From: Sphingomonadaceae bacterium OTU29LAMAA1
GTDB lineage: Bacteria > Pseudomonadota > Alphaproteobacteria > Sphingomonadales > Sphingomonadaceae
Reading direction: 5' to 3'
DNA length: 64,000 nt
NCBI GenBank assembly: GCA_024072375.1
Contig: CP099617.1
Span: 2,983,001 to 3,047,000, forward strand
The notes under the pieces were generated by a model. It was given only the letters and a program-made list of their open reading frames with translations. It was not told where the DNA came from and did not search any database. Within the stretch, counting starts at the first letter, position 1, and each line of letters begins with the position of its first letter. Shown here one piece after another: positions 54,572-62,975 of the stretch. Position numbers and translations under genes: made by a program.

Positions 54572-55836
54572 CCACGCCGATCGCGCTGATCGACTGCAAC
54601 AACTACTACGTCTCCTGCGAGCGGGCGTTCGACGCCAGCCTCGTCGGCGTACCGGTGATCGTCCTGTCCAACAACGACGGCTGTGCCATCGCCCGATCGG
54701 CCGAGGCGAAAGCGCTCGGCATCAAGATGGGCGACCCGATCCACCACCTGCGCGACAAGGTGCGGCAGCATCGCATCCGTGTCCTGTCGTCGAACTACAC
54801 CCTGTACGGCGATATGCAACGCCGGGTGATCGCCGCGTGTGAGGCGTTCGCCCGCGACTTCGAGATCTATTCGATCGACGAGACCTTCCTCGACCTCGCC
54901 GGCTTCGAGGATCGCGATCTGGTCGCCCACGCGCACGAGATGCGGGATCAGGTGCGGCAGTGGACAACGATCCCGACCTGCGTGGGGATCGCCGAAACCA
55001 AGACCTTGGCGAAGCTCGCCAACGCCGCCGCCAAGAAGAACCCGGCCTTCAACGGCGTCGCCGATTTGCGCGACGAGGGAGTGCGGCACGACGTGATGCA
55101 CGCCTTTCCCGTCGCGGACGTGTGGGGCGTTGGCGGTGCCACGGCCCGCAAGCTGACCGACCTCGGCATCACCACCGCCGGCACTCTCCGCGACATGCCG
55201 ATGAAGCAGGCGCGTGCGGTCGGCACGGTGGTGCTGGAACGGCTCGTCGCTGAGCTGCGCGGCGTCCCGTCGGCCGCCGTCGAGATGGTGGCTCCCCAGA
55301 GGAAGGGCATGGCCGTAACGCGATCGTTCGGGACGCCGGTGACCACGTTCGACGGGCTGATGGGTGCGCTCAGCCAATACGCCCTGCGCGCCGGCGAGAA
55401 GCTCCGGCAGCACGGCGTTGTCGCTGCCAGGCTGACGGCCTTCTTCCACACCAACCGCCATAAGCCAGACCGGCCGCAATACGCCGGATCGCGCACGGTG
55501 ACCTTGCACCCGATGACGAATGACAGCCTTGAACTGATCGCCGCCGCCCGTCGTGGCGCTGAACGGGCATGGCGAGACGGTTACGCTTACACGAAGGCCG
55601 GCATCATGCTGGATGACCTGATCGCCGCCGACATGCGTCCTCGGACGTTGTTCGAAGACGACACCGGCAAGCGTGATCGGCTGATGAGCGCGCTCGACGA
55701 GATCAACGGCAGGTTCGGCAAGTGGACTGCGGTGACGACGTCGCAGGGGTTCCGACGCGAATGGAAGCTCCGGTCGCAGATGCGGTCGCCAGCGTGGACG
55801 ACCAGCATCGCTGAGGTGCCTACGGTGAAAGCATAA
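54568..55836 (+). CDS. umuC: UmuC, catalytic subunit of DNA polymerase V, copy 2 (intact)
   Basis: 422 residues from ATG 54568. Y-family palm motifs: Asp9 in [16 protein letters not shown] and Asp104-Glu105 in [10 protein letters not shown]; then the thumb ([20 protein letters not shown]), the little finger ([19 protein letters not shown]) and a C-terminal tail typical of UmuC. With cleaved UmuD it performs error-prone bypass of lesions. Because copy 1 is frameshifted, this is the only complete umuC seen in the window. Confidence 0.92.
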   Translation: MTTPIALIDCNNYYVSCERAFDASLVGVPVIVLSNNDGCAIARSAEAKALGIKMGDPIHHLRDKVRQHRIRVLSSNYTLYGDMQRRVIAACEAFARDFEIYSIDETFLDLAGFEDRDLVAHAHEMRDQVRQWTTIPTCVGIAETKTLAKLANAAAKKNPAFNGVADLRDEGVRHDVMHAFPVADVWGVGGATARKLTDLGITTAGTLRDMPMKQARAVGTVVLERLVAELRGVPSAAVEMVAPQRKGMAVTRSFGTPVTTFDGLMGALSQYALRAGEKLRQHGVVAARLTAFFHTNRHKPDRPQYAGSRTVTLHPMTNDSLELIAAARRGAERAWRDGYAYTKAGIMLDDLIAADMRPRTLFEDDTGKRDRLMSALDEINGRFGKWTAVTTSQGFRREWKLRSQMRSPAWTTSIAEVPTVKA

Positions 55837-56128
55837 GCGAACCAGATGCCACCATCGGCTCGCTGCCCACGGGACAAGGAACTGCATTATCTGCTGGCCC
55901 GCAATCGCAGCCGCGCCATCATGGTGGCCACGTTTTCCGGTGTTCGTCGCAGCGCATCCGCAATTATGTGCACCGACTCAGCGGCTGCGTGCCGCGTGCG
56001 CAAGGCCGTGATGTCAGTCTGGGTCCAGCGTTGATGGGTTATCAAGTTGAGCAACCTCGATCAGAACAGCGACAGGTATTTTCATCCGTTCTGGAACGGA
56101 AGGATGAGCCGCGGCGATCAGGCAGGGA

Positions 56129-56344
56129 TCAGGTGTTGCGCACCCACCTTGAGCGTGTGACCGCACCCACCACCATCCGATCCTTGAAGATGCGACGCAT
56201 ACGCTCGGCGTCAGCTCCATTCATAAACACAACACGCGTACCGCCCGAGAAGATGGTCTCGATCGCGCTGATCGGGGCGTTGTTGTCCTCCGCTGCAATC
56301 TTAACCTCAGTCTCTGTTGCGGTGACATTCAGGGCTCGTGACAT
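56129..56344 (-). CDS. Small conserved-looking protein, 71 residues
   Basis: ATG 56344 opens a 71-residue protein: RALNVTATETEVKIAAED, then SAIETIFSGGTRVVFMNGAD and a basic helix AERMRRIFKDRMVVGAVTR. The alternation of strands and helix suggests a small alpha/beta fold. It lies 3' of umuC copy 2 and reads toward it. No known family. Confidence 0.5.
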   Translation of the reverse strand: MSRALNVTATETEVKIAAEDNNAPISAIETIFSGGTRVVFMNGADAERMRRIFKDRMVVGAVTRSRWVRNT

Positions 56345-56412
56345 CGGTGTTTCCAATTCATTGTCTTGCACGTTGTGTTGCGATGTAGAGGCTGACCTAT
56401 AGCGATCATGAT

Positions 56413-56676
56413 CTACGCATTATCAGTGCTCAGCTGGACGATGATTTGGCTGCCGCTGCCGTGCTCAAAAGGCACTCGCTCGTGTTGACCGGCTGCTGTC
56501 TCTAGGCAGACTATTGCCTGCTCAATATTTCCATAAACATCCAGCAGGCCCTGCCACTCTCTAGAGTCGACATCGACATATAACAATTCTGCGTCCTGAC
56601 GTGCACAGAATCGCATTACGCCGCCGACCGGCCATCGGTCGTCTGCATTTCGGTATCTGGTGACGGCGCCCGGCAT
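56413..56676 (-). CDS. Hypothetical protein, 87 residues
   Basis: From ATG 56676: RWPVGGVMRFCARQDAELLYVDVD, then SREWQGLLDVYGNIEQAIVC and a polar end. Codon use is ordinary and the pattern looks like a small alpha/beta protein. It may be in operon with the 71-residue gene (68 nt gap). No function can be given. Confidence 0.42.
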   Translation of the reverse strand: MPGAVTRYRNADDRWPVGGVMRFCARQDAELLYVDVDSREWQGLLDVYGNIEQAIVCLETAAGQHERVPFEHGSGSQIIVQLSTDNA

Positions 56677-56751
56677 CCAGTGGCCGTGCGCCCTATTTCA
56701 TCACGAGTCGAATCCCCGGACACTTTAGGCATTGCGGCAGGTTAAGGCGCC

Positions 56752-56922
56752 GTGATTGCTGATCCACTTCTGCGCGCCGCATATGATGCAGGCATGAAGA
56801 CCGGCAGGACGACGTCAGGGCTGCCAGCCGAATGTCCGTTCAGTCGCGGCGAAGGGCTCGCCGAGCGGTTCGCATGGCTTTCCGGCTTCAGCGTTGCCAG
56901 ACTATCTACAAAGCCACGGTAA
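56752..56922 (+). CDS. RMF/CrpP-like small protein, intact copy
   Basis: 56 residues from GTG 56752 (VIADPLLRAAYDAGMKTGRT, then LPAECPF, GLAERFAWLSGF). The pattern A-x3-AG-x-K-x-GR...CPF...R-x2-WL-x-GF fits the ribosome modulation factor family, whose E. coli member has 55 residues. It would hibernate ribosomes or, like the CrpP branch, have another role. The relative at 4528 is cut by IS6. It is too short for standard gene callers. Confidence 0.62.
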   Translation: MIADPLLRAAYDAGMKTGRTTSGLPAECPFSRGEGLAERFAWLSGFSVARLSTKPR

Positions 56923-56964
56923 TTATGCTTTTGCTCGCGGACGGCTATTCGCCAGCTATAAACA

Positions 56965-57294
56965 TCACTGAACCGCCTTCAGGGCCTCTTCGTGGTATGT
57001 GTTCATCCGCTTCATGGCTGCATCGGTCGACGCTATGATTTCGCCATCAACGTCTATCATACCCTCTGCCGACAAGTGCTTGATCCACCGATCTCCAACG
57101 GCCTTGTTCTTAGATGTTAAGTTAACCGCATTATCGACGTACATCGGTTGGTGCCGCAAAGCGGCAATGTACATATGAAGCATCATGTCCCAGGCATATT
57201 CGTCGAAGATGTCGGCAGGGAAGTGACCGTAGCGGAGCGCACGTAGAGCGACTTGCGTCTTTGCAAGATCGAGGCAGCTTCCAAACGACGCCAT
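56965..57294 (-). CDS. Winged-helix-like DNA-binding protein
   Basis: 109 residues from ATG 57294: a GHFPADIFDEYAWDMMLHMY start, then KNKAVGDRWIKHLSAEGMID as the likely recognition helix and hairpin. Its layout is that of the truncated gene at 5492-5783. Such proteins are common in sphingomonads and annotated as HTH domain regulators. It is divergent from the small EADR-type gene at 57394. Confidence 0.55.
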   Translation of the reverse strand: MASFGSCLDLAKTQVALRALRYGHFPADIFDEYAWDMMLHMYIAALRHQPMYVDNAVNLTSKNKAVGDRWIKHLSAEGMIDVDGEIIASTDAAMKRMNTYHEEALKAVQ

Positions 57295-57393
57295 ATTTCG
57301 CCCCAGATCAATACGATTGCGGATAGGAGCCAAGTGGCAGGAGGTATACAAACCCCGGTCGCGGCACCAGTGCAATGCCACATGGAGATGCGG

Positions 57394-57519
57394 ATGACGA
57401 GCCAATTGGATGCAGGGCATTTGCTCGCATTGCTCGACGAAGCGCTCATCGAAGCGGATCGCCTGGGGCATACGCTGGCGGCTGCGCTGATCGCCGAATA
57501 CATTTTCGCGGTCAATTAA
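57394..57519 (+). CDS. Small helical protein (EADR family), copy 2
   Basis: 41 residues from ATG 57394, preceded by GGAG six nucleotides upstream; two further in-frame ATG codons (57382, 57388) are alternatives. One amphipathic helix, LLALLDEALIEADRLGHTLA, then AALIAEYI. Related to 5777-5932. Next to a winged-helix-like gene in both places; perhaps an accessory or antidote peptide, but this is only inferred. Confidence 0.45.
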   Translation: MTSQLDAGHLLALLDEALIEADRLGHTLAAALIAEYIFAVN

Positions 57520-57542
57520 AGACCACCGCCGGGAGCAATATA

Positions 57543-57773
57543 TTGACCGAAGGTTCCGAGATCAGCACCGTTGAGCGCGCTTTCCAGCTAGCTCGTGCGG
57601 GTCCCTGCCACTCTGTGAACGATATTCGCGAGCAGCTGCTGAGGGAGGGCTACCCAAACGTCTTGAGCCACGTCTCGGGTATGAGCATCAAGAAGCAGCT
57701 GAACACGATCCTGGCTGCTCGTGGTGCTGCCCAAAGCTCCGCCAATGACGACGATGACGATCTCGAAGCATGA
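57543..57773 (+). CDS. Small helical protein with acidic tail
   Basis: 76 residues from TTG 57543 with GGGAG seven nucleotides upstream. The helices TVERAFQLARAGPCHSVNDI and SIKKQLNTILAARGAAQ and an acidic end (NDDDDDLEA) recall small DNA- or RNA-associated proteins. It begins 23 nt after the EADR gene, probably in operon. Unknown function. Confidence 0.5.
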   Translation: MTEGSEISTVERAFQLARAGPCHSVNDIREQLLREGYPNVLSHVSGMSIKKQLNTILAARGAAQSSANDDDDDLEA

Positions 57774-57791
57774 TCTGCTAAGGCTAACCGC

Positions 57792-58421
57792 ACGTGCAAC
57801 CGAGCCCGCCTGTCGAGCGAACCCGAGACACTGTTCGAACGCTTCGGTGCGAGCTGGGCACAGGACGTAGTCCGGCCGAACAAGGATCAGGTTGAGCTGT
57901 TCCCGAACCCCGGCAAGGCGTTCGTCGTCCGCGAAGAGAGCGGCCGCCGCGCCGTCGACCTCATGCTGTGGGATGTCCTCGGCGGGGGCGCTGCGTGGCC
58001 TATGACCAACGTCCGCAATCTGGGCCTGCCGCAGTGGCGGCGACTGGCTGCCGAGCCGCACAATCGATGCCTCGTGCCGCTGACCGAGTTCTGCGAATGG
58101 ACGCCCGACAAGCACAAGGTGGGTGAAGGCCGGCCTATCAAAGGTGAGATGTGGTTCGACGTGCCGGAGCAGCCGGTGTTCGCCGTCGCCGGGTTCTGGC
58201 AGCAGACCGCGAAGGGCGCAGGGTTCACGATGGTCACGTGCGATCCGAATGAGCTGGTCGCCCCGATTCACCCCAAGGCGATGATCACCATTCTGCATGA
58301 GGCGGATTGGGATCGATGGCTCCACGGCAGCTACGACGATGTGGTGGCGCTTCAGCAGCCGTACCCGTCCGACAAGATGACGGTGCGGGGACCGATGTTT
58401 CCGACCCGCAGCAAGGCCTAG
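57792..58421 (+). CDS. SRAP/HMCES (YedK-like) abasic-site-binding protein with ACG as apparent start
   Basis: The frame encodes CNRARLSSEPETLFERFGAS...MTNVRNLGLPQWRRL...PLTEFCEWTP...IHPKAMITIL, all SRAP landmarks: the thiazolidine-forming Cys2, the active-site Asn (MTNVRN), Glu (FCEW) and His (IHPKAM). SRAP proteins use Cys2, exposed after Met removal, to form a DNA-protein crosslink with abasic sites. The codon before the Cys is ACG, with AAGG eight nucleotides upstream and a TGA in frame 18 nt earlier; no ATG, GTG or TTG fits. A shorter start at ATG 57963 would lose Cys2. The start is either ACG or a mutated ATG. Confidence 0.78.
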   Translation, partial: TCNRARLSSEPETLFERFGASWAQDVVRPNKDQVELFPNPGKAFVVREESGRRAVDLMLWDVLGGGAAWPMTNVRNLGLPQWRRLAAEPHNRCLVPLTEFCEWTPDKHKVGEGRPIKGEMWFDVPEQPVFAVAGFWQQTAKGAGFTMVTCDPNELVAPIHPKAMITILHEADWDRWLHGSYDDVVALQQPYPSDKMTVRGPMFPTRSKA

Positions 58422-58525
58422 CTTTTCGGACACGACGTTATCTCGTTCATTGTCGATCCCACCCATGCTAGGGCTTAGGCACACGGCGGAGCGAACCTCG
58501 GTCCCGCCATTCCATTGAGATCACC

Positions 58526-58705
58526 ATGGCTAATGCCAAAGACGTCGCGACCGCGGTTCAGGCCGCGCTCGATGAGATCGGTGTGACTGGAACGCTCGAC
58601 GTCACCAAGGATGGCAAGGACGTCACCAAGACGATCGGCAAGCCGGGTGGTGACGACGTCCACGTCACCGTGGATGTTGAGGATGCAGACGATCGCGATG
58701 TCTGA
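58526..58705 (+). CDS. Small acidic protein, 59 residues
   Basis: ATG 58526 opens MANAKDVATAVQAALDEIG, then repeated VTKDGKDVTK and an acidic end VEDADDRDV. High GC3 and clean codon use support it although it is shorter than usual gene-caller limits. It lies after the SRAP gene on the same strand. No family recognised. Confidence 0.45.
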   Translation: MANAKDVATAVQAALDEIGVTGTLDVTKDGKDVTKTIGKPGGDDVHVTVDVEDADDRDV

Positions 58706-58725
58706 CGCCGCGATCGCCGTCTAGC

Positions 58726-59121
58726 TCACCGCTGCGAGAGACGATCCAGCGGCAGCGAGTGCCCGGCGGGGGTCGATCCGGTAAGCTGCGGATCAAGTTC
58801 ACCGGCCTTGATTGCCGCTTCGAAGGCGTCGAGCACCGCCGGAAGCTGTTCCACCTGCCAGAACGTGACGGCCTGTCCGCCAATCACCATCTGCTGGCCA
58901 TCCGGACGGGTAGGTGTGAATGCCACGCGCCCAGCGTCATCGGCAGAGAGCCACTGGCCGCCGGCCTGCGTGGACTGTTTCACGTCAAACGCGGTGCGAG
59001 CCTGATGCAGCTTATCGAGCAACGCGGACCGCTCTGTATTCGGGTCGATCGGATCAGCTGCGACCGCAGCAACAGAACCGACAGCGCTGGCAGCACCATC
59101 AACGACATCTTTCAGTGACAT
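58726..59121 (-). CDS. Hypothetical protein, 131 residues
   Basis: From ATG 59121: an Ala/Val-rich start (SLKDVVDGAASAVGSVAAVAAD), then HQARTAFDVKQSTQAGGQWLSADDAGRVAF and FWQVEQLPAVLDAFEAAIKAGEL. Probably cytoplasmic alpha/beta. Convergent with the 59-residue gene. No function can be given. Confidence 0.5.
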   Translation of the reverse strand: MSLKDVVDGAASAVGSVAAVAADPIDPNTERSALLDKLHQARTAFDVKQSTQAGGQWLSADDAGRVAFTPTRPDGQQMVIGGQAVTFWQVEQLPAVLDAFEAAIKAGELDPQLTGSTPAGHSLPLDRLSQR

Positions 59122-59237
59122 ATCCTGGCTCCGTCTCCGCGCGCATGATCGCACTGGGAAGGCTCAAGCGGACAGAACGATGCGTAGTTCCCGCATCATA
59201 CGGCTAGTCGCTGATTCTGGTGGGCCTCCAGCCTGAG

Positions 59238-59480
59238 CTATCGCCCTTCCACTGCTGGTGGCCTGTCGGTCTGCGCCTCCGGACTATCTTCCTTATCGAA
59301 CGAACCAACTGGCTGCGCCGCATTCAATCTGATGCGCCCGGCACTGAACCCGTCAAGCCAGCGCTGCCTGAGCGGCATCTGGTCGACATCAAACGGGCAA
59401 TCCCCAGCAGTGGACGGCAGGTGCTGTCCATTGTTCTCGCCGTCCGCAAACGCGACTTCAGCGGGATCGTCATCTTGCAT
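59238..59480 (-). CDS. Second RMF-like small protein
   Basis: 80 residues from ATG 59480. The middle DCPFDVDQMPLRQRWLDGFSAGR carries the CPF...R-x2-WL-x-GF-x2-GR core of RMF-type proteins, after an AFADGENNG stretch that replaces A-x3-AG-x-x-G. The C-terminal 30 residues are an extension. Together with 56752 it makes two RMF-like genes within 3 kb; a role in stress-related ribosome or growth control is inferred. Confidence 0.5.
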   Translation of the reverse strand: MQDDDPAEVAFADGENNGQHLPSTAGDCPFDVDQMPLRQRWLDGFSAGRIRLNAAQPVGSFDKEDSPEAQTDRPPAVEGR

Positions 59481-59653
59481 AAGTGCCTAACGCTTGGCGG
59501 CAGAATAGTTCATCGGTGGCGCTTGTCGCTCTGCCGGCGGGAGTGACGAGCAACCGGGCAGAGCGTTGCGCAACAATGACGACGGAGTTGACCTAGAGCA
59601 ACGTGTCAGCAGAGGCGACGCGGGCGTTCGATCCCATTCCGGCACGGTCTCGA

Positions 59654-60073
59654 TCAAGCCGGACTCTTCACCTTCGTGTACGGAACGAACTGCCCTAGCG
59701 ACACGAAGCCCCGCGGGAAGCGAGAGCCGCGGTCGATCAATCGAACGGTATCGATGCTGCACAGCTGCGAGCCGAAAGTTCGCGTGAACAGAATGTCGTC
59801 GTCGCGCAGCGACTCGGCGCCCGAACGAGGTTCGTTGACGTACAGCCGACTGCCATCCCGGTAGAGGATCGCCCTACCATCGATGATCTGGGTCGAGTTG
59901 ACGCTGGACAGCGTGATGCAGTTCGTCGGCTTGCCAGCCACACGTCCGACCAACGCCTTCTGCAACTGGATCTCCGCGGTGTCGCGATGAGCAGCAACGG
60001 CGGGCGTCGCGAGGGCAACCGCCGCTATGAGCAATGAGACGCCCCACTTCCAGAGGAGGTTTGATAAACGCAA
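59654..60073 (-). CDS. Secreted protein of unknown function
   Basis: 139 residues from TTG 60073 (a later TTG at 60034 is possible). A signal peptide (KWGVSLLIAAVALATPAVAA) precedes IQLQKALVGRVAGKPTNCIT, QIIDGRAILYRDGSRLYVN and SQLCSIDTVRLIDRGSRFPRG. Two cysteines probably pair. I know this pattern as a widespread sphingomonad secreted protein without known function. Its 5' end overlaps the divergent 49-residue gene. Confidence 0.6.
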   Translation of the reverse strand: MRLSNLLWKWGVSLLIAAVALATPAVAAHRDTAEIQLQKALVGRVAGKPTNCITLSSVNSTQIIDGRAILYRDGSRLYVNEPRSGAESLRDDDILFTRTFGSQLCSIDTVRLIDRGSRFPRGFVSLGQFVPYTKVKSPA

Positions 60074-60176
60074 AGCGAGGACAATTCCTGATGAATGGCG
60101 TGGCAATGACGCCGTACGGGACGGGGCCATCTTTGCCGCTGTTATGTCCGGCATCGGGTGGAAAGCCGACGTGTGA
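60027..60176 (+). CDS. Conserved 49-residue protein, copy 2 (ends AVMSGIGWKADV)
   Basis: From ATG 60027: NETPHFQRRFDKRKARTIPDE, then GNDAVRDGAIFAAVMSGIGW and ADV. The last 24 residues equal those of the 8062-8202 gene. The start overlaps the divergent secreted-protein gene by up to 47 nt. The conserved hairpin follows at 60178. Function unknown. Confidence 0.55.
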   Translation: MSNETPHFQRRFDKRKARTIPDEWRGNDAVRDGAIFAAVMSGIGWKADV

Positions 60177-60177
60177 T

Positions 60178-60197
60178 ACTGGGGCAAACGCGCCAGT
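60178..60197 (+). terminator. Conserved hairpin after the 49-residue gene
   Basis: The same 20-nt hairpin ACTGGGGC-AAAC-GCGCCAGT as at 8204-8223, here one nucleotide after the TGA codon. Confidence 0.5.
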
Positions 60198-60278
60198 CTA
60201 AGTGCTTCTCTGCGTGGGCAGCTTGGGCGATACGCGGGGCCCTGGCCTGCGAGAACCGCTAACGCCGCGTAGTGTATT

Positions 60279-60497
60279 TCAAGGCTTTTGATGCGCATCT
60301 CGCCAGTCCAGCCACCATTGAAAGCTGGATGGCGTAGGATCACAAACCGCGACGAGCTCATCAATCATATCACGCAGCTCCTCCACCATGAGGTCGATAT
60401 ATGCGCGAAAGGATGGCTCGAGCGTTTCTCCCTTGAGCTCGTCGATCGCGCGGATCTGGAGCGCGAGATTTGCGAGCTGGCGATCAACGTCCGGCAT
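60279..60497 (-). CDS. Small helical protein, 72 residues
   Basis: From ATG 60497: two or three helices (DRQLANLALQIRAIDELKG, FRAYIDLMVEELRDMIDELV) and a Trp-rich end (SSFQWWLDWRDAH). Clean composition, probably cytoplasmic. Unknown function; it lies between the 49-residue gene and the Crp-type regulator. Confidence 0.48.
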   Translation of the reverse strand: MPDVDRQLANLALQIRAIDELKGETLEPSFRAYIDLMVEELRDMIDELVAVCDPTPSSFQWWLDWRDAHQKP

Positions 60498-60663
60498 GGC
60501 GTTCCCCGCGTGAGTGGCCCGAAGGACCGAGCTCACCTTTGGTATCCTGTCCGTAGAGGTCGTACATGTGGGTATCGTCCGGCTTCTCGGTGGGTACTAA
60601 GCTCTCGAAAGTGGCGGATTTTCGTGCGCACGGCGGAGGAATTCTCCGCCGCGTCCGGAACTG

Positions 60664-61359
60664 CTAGCCAAAGTTCCGCTGTCGGGGCAGGTCACTGCAC
60701 AGTCTCAGCCTGTCCAGATCCACGATGGTCACGTAGGGGCTGGTGCGCGTTATCAGACCGTCTGTGACAAGCCGCTGCAGAGTCCGGTTCACATGAACAG
60801 AGGTGAGGCCGATTGCATCGCCAATATCCTCCTGGGTTAAAGGGAGGTCGATCGTAAAATTCATCGCGTGTGGCTTACAGCCAAGTCGGACCGCGAGATT
60901 TGCAAAAAATGCGGCCAGTCGCGACGTTGCTCCCGTTCGCCCGATTGACGTAAGCTGCGTCTTGATAGCTGCCGTCCTCTCGACGCTGATGCGCAGGATC
61001 GAAACCGCAAGCGCGCCATCTATAGCGATAGCATTGCGAACATGTTCGATGTCGATGCGCCGGAGCATGGTCTTGCTGATCGCGCTAAGAGTTTCGGAAA
61101 TCTCAGTCTTAAAGAGGTCATCGACGCCTATTAGGTCGCCGGGCAGGTAGAGCGCAGTTATTTGCCGGCTTCCGCTCGACAATACCGCAGATCCAGCGAC
61201 CCAACCACTGACCACGTGAAACAGGAATTTAGCGGGCTGTCCTTCTAGCTGGATGAGCCTGTTACGCCGATAGTCTACTAAGGTAGCTGGCACATCGTTT
61301 ATGCCGCGCAGGTGGTCGACGGATGCGGTCGCTCCCCCGGGAGCTGGTTGCTCGTCCAT
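60664..61359 (-). CDS. Crp/Fnr-family transcriptional regulator
   Basis: 231 residues: cyclic-nucleotide-binding-like beta-roll (LFHVVSGWVAGSAVL, ITALYLPGDLIGVDDLF), a long dimer helix and a C-terminal helix-turn-helix (LPLTQEDIGDAIGLTSVHVN, RTLQRLVTDGLI). The FNR Cys cluster is absent and the cAMP-contacting residues are not all clear, so the signal is unknown. It may respond to stress in this accessory block. Confidence 0.85.
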   Translation of the reverse strand: MDEQPAPGGATASVDHLRGINDVPATLVDYRRNRLIQLEGQPAKFLFHVVSGWVAGSAVLSSGSRQITALYLPGDLIGVDDLFKTEISETLSAISKTMLRRIDIEHVRNAIAIDGALAVSILRISVERTAAIKTQLTSIGRTGATSRLAAFFANLAVRLGCKPHAMNFTIDLPLTQEDIGDAIGLTSVHVNRTLQRLVTDGLITRTSPYVTIVDLDRLRLCSDLPRQRNFG

Positions 61360-61590
61360 TCCCCCCCCTTCCAGCGATCAATGCGCAAGAGAGAGGTACA
61401 GGGTGGCTGACTTAATTCAACAACATACCAAACATCACATTTCCCCTGTCTGCGGCCGCAGCTGCCCGTCCAGATCGCGCTACGCGCCCGGCTCTTCCAA
61501 GTCTGGGCGAACGAACTGGATGGACTAATCGAGGATGTTGCTCAGCAACGTGCCGCCTGACAGTACGGTGGCGCTGTTTGTAAGGTGCCT

Positions 61591-61824
61591 ATGAACATAG
61601 ACGACGAAATTGCGAGCGCGCGGGAACGGCTCGCGGATGTCAAGCGAGAGACGGATGTGATTCGCGCGGCCGTTCAAAGCCAGCGGGAGGCGCTACAAGT
61701 CCATCTCGCCGAGATGGCGGACTTGCGTGGTAGCCTCCAAGCGACCCGCGAGGAGTTGGCGCGCACCCGAGCGAGGGGGGCGGGGGGCAAAAGTAGGGCG
61801 GGTGAGAAGCAGGACACGGCGTAG
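61591..61824 (+). CDS. Coiled-coil protein, 77 residues
   Basis: From ATG 61591, with AAGGTG upstream: an almost continuous heptad (ASARERLADVKRETDVIRAA, QREALQVHLAEMADLRGSLQ, ATREELARTRARG) and a basic tail. It ends 12 nt before the IS6 copy 2, which may have removed a longer context. Unknown function. Confidence 0.5.
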   Translation: MNIDDEIASARERLADVKRETDVIRAAVQSQREALQVHLAEMADLRGSLQATREELARTRARGAGGKSRAGEKQDTA

Positions 61825-62612
61825 TGTCGCCGTGCGGGCTCCGTCAAACCAAATGCACCGGGTGTCCTGATGCGCTGAACGGAGTAAGGCGGGGGCATGC
61901 CCGCGCCCGCAAGCCAGCCTCGCCGTTTCGCTGTTTCAACTCCTCGCCGGAGGTGATCCGGCTGGTGGTGCTGATGTACGTGCGCTTTCCGCTGAGCTTG
62001 CGGAATGTGGAGGATCTGCTGTTCGAGCGCGGGATCGACATCTGCCACGAGACGGTCAGGCTGTGGGGGAACAGGTTTGGTCCGCTGTTCGCAGGCGACA
62101 TTCGCCTTCAGCGGGTCAGCCGCATGCGGGGGTTCCGCCACTGGCGATGGCACCCCGAAGAGATGTATGTGAAGCTGAACGGCGAGATGGTCTACCTGTG
62201 GCGAGCGGTCGAACATGAGGGTGAGGTGTTGGAAAGCTACGTCACCAAAACGCGGGACAAGGCTGCTGCGCTTACTTTCATGAAGAAGGCGCTCAAGCGG
62301 CACGGTTCACCCGACGGCATCACGACGGATGGCTTGCGCAGCTACGGCGCCGCGATGAACGAGCTGGGCAATCGCGAGAAGCAGGAGGTGGGACGCTGGG
62401 CCAACAACCGGGTGGAGAACTCGCACCTGCCGTTCCGACAACGAGAGCGGGCAATGCTCAGGTTCCGGCAGATGAAGACGCTGCAGAAGTTCGCCTCTGT
62501 TCACGCCAACGTCCACAACCACTTCAACCTGGAACGCCACCTCATCGACCGACAAACTTACCGGGAAAGACGCTCCGCCGCCCTGGCGGAGTGGCAGGTG
62601 CTCGCCAGCTAA
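61824..62612 (+). pseudogene. IS6-family transposase, copy 2, probably inactive
   Basis: Compared with copy 1, one C is missing just after the ATG (near 61899), so that ATG is out of frame and the body can only be read from an upstream GTG at 61824, outside the element. The first catalytic Asp has become Glu (HPEEMYVKL for HLDEMYVKL), and the conserved Asp of RAVDHEG is also Glu. About 11 of 238 residues differ. It could only be moved by copy 1. Confidence 0.7.
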
Positions 62613-62676
62613 GCTGCTACCTTCAAAGACCCGGGTGCATCGTCTGGAGAGCAGTGCGCATTAGACTGACAGCACC
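61837..62676 (+). mobile_element. IS6-family insertion sequence, copy 2 (840 bp), decayed
   Basis: Same inverted-repeat ends and length as 4652-5491, same orientation. The flanking octamers differ (61829-61836 versus 62677-62684), so no target duplication is seen. A one-base deletion after the transposase ATG and catalytic-site changes suggest it is inactive. Confidence 0.82.
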
Positions 62677-62975
62677 TGCGGGAGGGGTCTGCTCACGTCG
62701 GCTATATGCACATAGACGCATGATAGCGGCCTGACGACAATGGCCACAATCTAAGCCCGTCCAGCGTCTGCTGGCTCGCCAATGCGATCCACATATTCAC
62801 ATGAACGAATGGCTGGCTTCGGGTCTGGTCGTGAGGTCGCTGAATGACTGAAAGTGGGTCAAATTGCTGCGACGTGACTCCATTGGCATGAGCAATTTGC
62901 CCGTGATGAATCTGGCACCAGCGGCACGGTCCAATCCTGAATAGTGGGCGGGCGCAAGGGCCCGCCTCACATTCA
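62677..62975. other. Intergenic region (299 bp)
   Basis: It contains one 60-bp repeat (62800-62860); no gene supported. A weak hairpin (GGGCGGGCGCAAGGGCCCGCC) near 62944-62964 may end the following leftward gene. Confidence 0.45.
62800..62860 (+). repeat. 60-bp intergenic repeat, copy 11 of 11
   Basis: CATGAACGAATGGCTGGCTT start and TGAAAGTGGGTC end; 61 bp. Confidence 0.65.

Noticed and set aside
56700-56720. GAGTCGAATCCCC, resembling a tRNA T-loop
   Set aside because: The other arms are absent; it is followed directly by the RMF-like gene.
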